A stretch of 64,000 bases of DNA from an uncultured Bacteroides sp. (GTDB taxonomy: Bacteria > Bacteroidota > Bacteroidia > Bacteroidales > Bacteroidaceae): the NCBI GenBank assembly GCA_959606905.1, contig CAUHML010000004.1, positions 53,463 through 117,462 of the forward strand, given 5' to 3'. The notes under the pieces are model-generated. The model searched no databases. It saw only the letters and a program-made list of their open reading frames with translations, and was not told where the DNA came from. Shown one piece after another: positions 63,721-64,000 of this stretch. Made by a program: the position numbers and the translations under genes. Each line of letters opens with the position of its first letter. The stretch's first letter is position 1.

Positions 63721-63742
63721 CCGAATAAAACGTTTTATCCGA
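63721..63742. repeat. Palindrome upstream of the recombinase gene
   Basis: ATAAAACGTTTTAT (63725-63738) is a perfect 14-base palindrome, flanked on each side by CCGA in direct orientation. It lies 26-43 bases upstream of the candidate -7 elements and may be a binding site for a dimeric protein. The rest of the 63663-63948 gap shows only the tRNA terminator. Confidence 0.45.
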
Positions 63743-63905
63743 ATTTTACAATAACCACTCTCCATAATTCACATTCCACTATTTCTTCACTACAGAACAT
63801 ACAATTATCGAAATAACTTGCCGCTTTACCTTATTTTAATAACTAATTCTTATTTTTTACGCAATATGTAACACTATCAGCCCTTAAAACAACACCACTA
63901 AATGC

Positions 63906-63940
63906 AAAAATCCCTCAATAATCTACTGATTATCAAGGGA
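63906..63940 (-). terminator. Terminator of tRNA-Arg
   Basis: On the minus strand TCCCTTGATAATC pairs with GATTATTGAGGGA (13 positions, two of them G-U) and is followed by TTTTTGC. It starts 9 bases after the tRNA 3-prime end. Confidence 0.75.
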
Positions 63941-63948
63941 TATCCATG

Positions 63949-64000
63949 TGACCCCGGTGCGATTCAAACGCACGACCTTCAGAACCGGAATCTGACGCTC
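63949..64000 (-). tRNA. tRNA-Arg (CCG), 5-prime part cut off by the window end
   Basis: On the minus strand, from the window edge: D-stem end GAGC, anticodon stem TCAGA/TCTGA with loop TTCCGGT (anticodon CCG, reading CGG), variable loop AGGTC, T-arm GTGCG-TTTGAAT-CGCAC, acceptor 3-prime strand CGGGGTC and discriminator A. No CCA is encoded (CAT follows). The 5-prime acceptor strand and most of the D-arm lie outside the window. Confidence 0.9.

Noticed and set aside
1..64000. CRISPR arrays, insertion sequences and rRNA genes
   Set aside because: No regularly spaced direct repeats, transposase genes or rRNA segments were seen anywhere in the window.

Overview
The window looks like the chromosome of a gut Bacteroides (fragilis group). 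Evidence: promoters carry the Bacteroidetes -7 element TAnnTTTG; most starts lack strong ribosome binding sites; SusC/BtuB-type receptors and acidic lipoproteins are present; and there are three lineage markers, namely a bifunctional Fkp (fucokinase/GDP-fucose pyrophosphorylase), an UpxY-type NusG paralogue heading a polysaccharide locus, and a Bacteroides-type tyrosine recombinase. I cannot name the species from sequence alone. LEFT PART (1-15100): an AspT/YidE-type transporter, a cytidylate kinase-like protein and a large outer-membrane beta-barrel protein come first. A vitamin B12 uptake region follows. A minus-strand operon of four genes (BtuB receptor, BtuG-like beta-propeller lipoprotein, PKD-type lipoprotein, second propeller lipoprotein) lies behind a cobalamin riboswitch and ends at an intrinsic terminator. 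Diverging from it, btuF-btuC-btuD have their own promoter and no riboswitch of their own. A 44-residue small protein gene follows. MIDDLE (15200-31000): an RND efflux operon (membrane fusion protein, pump, TolC-like), a MATE pump, then lysS-gpsA-pgi, a small lipoprotein, a HAD phosphatase/mutase and Fkp. RIGHT PART (31050-62460): one long exopolysaccharide/capsule locus, all on the minus strand, read from upxY (61807) down to 31297. It makes nucleotide sugars (UDP-glucuronate-type dehydrogenase, FnlA-FnlB-FnlC for UDP-L-FucNAc, WecB-WecC for UDP-ManNAcA). It also has a flippase, an EpsG-like polymerase, several glycosyltransferases, two acyltransferases, a TupA-like ATP-grasp protein, a CapA-like protein and a deacetylase. 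A WbuB-like transferase, a WecA-like initiating transferase, WbuC, a Wza-like export lipoprotein and a Wzc-like tyrosine kinase complete it. Upstream of upxY a pair of 20-bp inverted repeats (19/20 identical) encloses about 175 bp containing a promoter that points AWAY from upxY, with a tyrosine recombinase gene next door: a likely phase-variable invertible promoter captured in the OFF orientation. Within the locus sit a DUF262-HEPN pair that looks like a defence module, a decayed GT2 pseudogene, and, as the last gene, a protein resembling a catalytically degenerate serine recombinase. Tandem terminators separate the locus from fkp. The window ends in a partial tRNA-Arg(CCG).
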